Assembly (NCBI GenBank): GCA_024640385.1
Contig: JAHEFC010000103.1
Location: forward strand, 1,136-10,852
DNA: 9,717 nucleotides
Direction: 5' to 3'
Source of the DNA: Sphingobacteriales bacterium
GTDB taxonomy: Bacteria > Bacteroidota > Bacteroidia > Chitinophagales > Chitinophagaceae
Below, one piece after another: positions 7,587 to 9,717 of this stretch. The position numbers and the translations under genes were made by a program. The notes beneath the pieces were generated by a model. That model ran no database searches. It worked only from the letters and a program-made list of their open reading frames with translations, and was not told the origin of the DNA. Numbering within the stretch: the stretch's first letter is position 1; each line of letters begins with the position of its first letter.

Positions 7587-8726
7587 TTAGCCAGCCGGAA
7601 CGGCGAATACTGTGATGAAGGCAAGTATCCCGGCCAATATGCCAATAATCAGTTTTTGAGATCTACTTTTGCTGACCGAGATGGCTACAAGACATTGAAG
7701 GAAGTAATAAAAAGCGAATGCACGTGATGCAAATGAAAGAAGGGTGAGTGTAGGGGCGAACGCAAGCACAACAGCGATACCACAGATCAACACATAAGAA
7801 CGGCGTTCATCAATGCGGTCATTGGTTGATTCTGCAACATTGCCGCCACCACCTACTACGTCTGCTACAGCTGCACTGAACTGACTCAGTACTGCTGCGA
7901 TCACCAGCGGAATCGGAAGCCACACTGCAGCTTTGGCTGCCAACATGAGTAGACCATTATCTTCCACTTTGTTTTCCAGAAAATGCATTAGCGGTGTGGC
8001 TACAGCTACAAATATCAGGTAAACAAGAGTGGATACAATTTGTGAACTGCGACAGGAACGTATACGCAAGTCTCTGTCAAACTCCGACCCCAGATAGCGT
8101 GAAGTTTCGAACCCCTGCACTACGATGAGTGTTCCCCCTAAGACAGTGAGGATGGTCCATAGGTCCTGCTTAGGTAAAAGAGGTAATTGAAGTGTATTCG
8201 ACGACATGGCTTGCCAATCGAAAATGGCAAAACCTGCAATCAGCAGCAAGATAAGCACCCCGGTGACGCGTAATGACCATCTTTCCAATATGAGAAGCAT
8301 GTCAAGTCCTCTGAATCTCCCAATGATTCCAATAGCTAAGATGATCACTACACAAACTAAATTTTCCCTGAACGGGGTGTTGATCCCAAGCCCACCCAGC
8401 AGAAAGGCTGCAAGGATATGGATATACAGGCATACAGAAATCGCATAGGCTAGTACCAGTGCAAGATTGGCTAAGCGCTCGTTTCGAACAGTTCGCTCGG
8501 ATACCGTGCCGGACTCATGCAAGGGCTCCACGTGTTGAATGTTAAACCGAATGACTTCTCCCATGGCATAGGCCACAGCACATACCCCCGCCATTGCGAA
8601 TACCGAGTATGGCCCTACGGCAGCATTCAGAATAGGTACGATCACTAATAACCCGCTTCCGAATATTGACGCCAATGGGGTAGTTCTTGCAAATCGTAGT
8701 TCTTTACGGGAAGAGGTCATAGTCAT
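7587..8726 (-). CDS. Polytopic membrane protein resembling APC-superfamily transporters
   Basis: A 379-residue inner-membrane protein with about 11 hydrophobic helices, at roughly 15-35, 37-58, 86-112, 122-137, 152-170, 189-207, 228-248, 268-290, 310-330, 331-351 and 358-377. Helix 1 contains the broken-helix pattern ASIFGSGLLVIVPI, like the G-x-G stretch of amino acid/polyamine/organocation (APC) carriers. The segment VVQGFETSRYLGSEF (202-216) resembles the helix 6 GFE signature of that superfamily. A conserved-looking glycine run (VVGGGGNVAES, 290-300) follows helix 8. The protein is shorter than typical permeases (about 430-500 residues), and the substrate is unknown. The first of two close ATGs (8726 or 8720) is used. 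It is 143 bases upstream of the lipoprotein gene start on the same strand and appears to be a separate unit. Confidence 0.75.
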   Translation of the reverse strand: MTMTSSRKELRFARTTPLASIFGSGLLVIVPILNAAVGPYSVFAMAGVCAVAYAMGEVIRFNIQHVEPLHESGTVSERTVRNERLANLALVLAYAISVCLYIHILAAFLLGGLGINTPFRENLVCVVIILAIGIIGRFRGLDMLLILERWSLRVTGVLILLLIAGFAIFDWQAMSSNTLQLPLLPKQDLWTILTVLGGTLIVVQGFETSRYLGSEFDRDLRIRSCRSSQIVSTLVYLIFVAVATPLMHFLENKVEDNGLLMLAAKAAVWLPIPLVIAAVLSQFSAAVADVVGGGGNVAESTNDRIDERRSYVLICGIAVVLAFAPTLTLLSFASRAFAFYYFLQCLVAISVSKSRSQKLIIGILAGILAFITVFAVPAG

Positions 8727-8780
8727 TTTTTTACAAATAGTGAGTCAAATCCAGGGATAAATATATTATGAGGGGATCAT

Positions 8781-9114
8781 CTATTTTTTGCATGCCCACA
8801 TCGTCTCGGAATAAGATACGAATAATTGAAATCGGGCCATGCTTTCATTCCATTTTACGGTGAAGTGCAGGTTTTTAGCAGTAGTAGTTGTTAGCACAAT
8901 ATGATATCCTGGAAAACTGTCTTGGGTAGGTCATTTTATCAAACAGGACTTTGACTACCGGATCAGCAAATTCCAATGCGATTGGAGCAGAAATACTGTT
9001 ATAAGACAAACGGTTCATTTTTTCGACAGACATGAACTAAATCTGACCGGCTGCATCTGTCTGCCATTCAGGGTTTGTATCCGGCAAAGACCCCATCTCA
9101 GCGATTAGTATGAT
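8781..9114 (-). pseudogene. Probable decayed coding sequence (one stop, one frameshift), unknown function
   Basis: On the - strand, one frame reads as protein-like sequence from 9114 to 9040 (it includes EMGSLPDTNPEWQTDAAGQI), hits a TAG at 9039-9037, then continues in the same frame from 9036 (starting MSVEKMNRLSYNS at 9033) through ALEFADPVVKVLFDKMTYPR to near 8930. Protein-like sequence then carries on in a second frame, open from 8930 to a TAG at 8783-8781, with SFPGYHIVLTTTTAK and LHFTVKWNESMARFQLFV. Joined, this would be a protein of about 110 residues with an amphipathic, beta-rich C-terminal part. The amino acid make-up is far more protein-like than the alternative frames, but I recognise no family, and chance cannot be excluded. 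It could also be two tiny genes (52 residues from 9033; about 49 residues without a good start). It lies 54 bases upstream of the membrane-protein gene on the same strand. Confidence 0.4.
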
Positions 9115-9161
9115 CTATGGCTTTTCTGTATTGTAATTTTTCATTTGAGACGCGGTTTGCT

Positions 9162-9169
9162 CAAAGCTA
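9162..9169 (-). promoter_or_regulatory. -7-like octamer TAGCTTTG upstream of the gene remnant
   Basis: The - strand reads TAGCTTTG, identical to the -7 boxes at 5025-5032 and 6820-6827. A TGG rather than TTG lies 20 bases upstream, so the -33 box is weak. The octamer sits 48 bases before the first protein-like codons of the remnant and could be its old promoter. Confidence 0.25.
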
Positions 9170-9195
9170 TTTTCAAATACCTAAAAACACCAGTT

Positions 9196-9717
9196 ATGTT
9201 TTACAGACCATTCCGGGAAAGCAGAAAATTTAAAAACCTATCATTTTTGATCTTTTTATCTGTGTTGTTTTTTACAGCCTGTAGAAAAGATATTTCAACG
9301 GATGCTTCAGAGGTTCAGTCAAACGCCTCTGCCCGTTTTAACAGCAATGGCAACGGATGGGGCATGGTAAGTGCTGACATGGTGCTTCGCTGGAACGATG
9401 CAGCTTTTTACGTGATGCTGAATACACCCCAGCCACCACCGGTCACTCCATTCTGGAGTTCCCGATATACGGCAATGGTACATATTGCCATGCATGATGC
9501 ACTCAACAGCATTGTGCCCAAGTACAAGACCTATGCGATCAACACAAGAGACAAGGATGCCAGCCCTGATGCAGCCGTTGCCCAGGCCGCGTATGACGTA
9601 ATTGTTGATGCCTATAATACACTGAATCCGCCGGTACAGACGCCACAGTTCATCAAAGATCACATCAATGTGCTATTGCAGCAAAGCTTAAATTCAGTTA
9701 CGGACCTGGATGCAAAG
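9196..9717 (+). CDS. Vanadium-dependent haloperoxidase/PAP2-like lipoprotein, 3' truncated by the window edge
   Basis: The frame is open from ATG 9196 to the last base, giving 174 residues with no stop. After a basic start, a hydrophobic stretch LSFLIFLSVLFFTAC (15-29) ends in a lipobox with the lipidated Cys29, so the protein is exported and lipid-anchored. After a low-complexity Ser/Asn-rich linker, the mature part has DMVLRWNDAAFYVM (61-74), TPQPPPVTPFWSSRY (77-91) and AMVHIAMHDALNSI (93-106). This order (WNDA, a proline-rich turn, then A-M-V-H-x-A-M-x-D-A-x-N) is characteristic of the N-terminal half of bacterial vanadium-dependent haloperoxidase-like proteins of the PAP2 superfamily. The vanadate/phosphate-binding and catalytic histidine motifs would lie beyond the window, so activity (haloperoxidase or acid phosphatase) cannot be judged. 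The gene is divergent from the remnant and membrane-protein gene. Confidence 0.68.
   Translation, partial: MFYRPFRESRKFKNLSFLIFLSVLFFTACRKDISTDASEVQSNASARFNSNGNGWGMVSADMVLRWNDAAFYVMLNTPQPPPVTPFWSSRYTAMVHIAMHDALNSIVPKYKTYAINTRDKDASPDAAVAQAAYDVIVDAYNTLNPPVQTPQFIKDHINVLLQQSLNSVTDLDAK

Larger units (their letters stand above)
8727..9195. other. 469-base stretch without an intact gene
   Basis: This AT-rich region lies between the divergent starts of the membrane protein (- strand) and the haloperoxidase-like lipoprotein (+ strand). All + strand frames are broken by frequent stops. The - strand holds a probable gene remnant (8781-9114) and a -7-like octamer (9162-9169). No tRNA, clear hairpin terminator or good + strand promoter for the gene at 9196 was seen. 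Confidence 0.7.

Noticed and set aside
9319..9663. A 114-codon - strand open frame
   Set aside because: It lies antisense to the haloperoxidase-like gene, whose + strand frame runs unbroken with a lipoprotein signal and family motifs.

Overview
The window looks like a piece of a Bacteroidota chromosome, most likely from the Chitinophagaceae or a close relative. The grounds are AT-leaning codon use, protein sequences typical of that phylum (phosphorylase, FtsH, lipoproteins with Bacteroidota-style signal peptides), and two promoter-like sites of the form TTG-N20/21-TAGCTTTG, which fit the phylum's -33/-7 consensus. No rRNA, tRNA, CRISPR array or insertion sequence is visible.

Left part (1-2941, + strand): a 5'-truncated glycogen/starch phosphorylase is followed 8 bases later by a small putative esterase that starts with GTG, probably in one transcript. 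Next, on the - strand and convergent with them, comes a full AAA+ zinc metalloprotease of the FtsH family (2974-4908). A 167-base divergent intergenic region separates ftsH from a + strand pair: a 142-residue protein of unknown function with an acidic tail, and a phosphoribosyltransferase-domain protein. The latter meets an alpha/beta hydrolase of dienelactone-hydrolase type tail to tail, with a 28-base overlap. Phosphoribosyltransferase and dienelactone-hydrolase domains of this kind are known as a single fused protein in other bacteria, so the pair probably works together.

Right part (6816-9717): further - strand genes are a small NTF2-like lipoprotein and an 11-helix membrane protein resembling the APC transporter superfamily. 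A 469-base stretch without an intact gene then contains what reads as a decayed - strand coding sequence, with one in-frame stop and one frameshift. The window ends inside a + strand lipoprotein resembling vanadium-dependent haloperoxidase/PAP2-like proteins.

Taken together, positions 1 to about 6815 look like a carbon-storage and stress-maintenance neighbourhood: glycogen breakdown, membrane protein quality control, and a phosphoribosyltransferase/hydrolase pair. That joint role is inference from gene content. The right part looks like unrelated chromosomal genes with some gene decay. I saw no clear new defence or mobile system. The points most worth checking are the split and overlapping phosphoribosyltransferase/hydrolase pair, a promoter placed almost on the hydrolase start codon, the unknown 142-residue partner, and the decayed gene.
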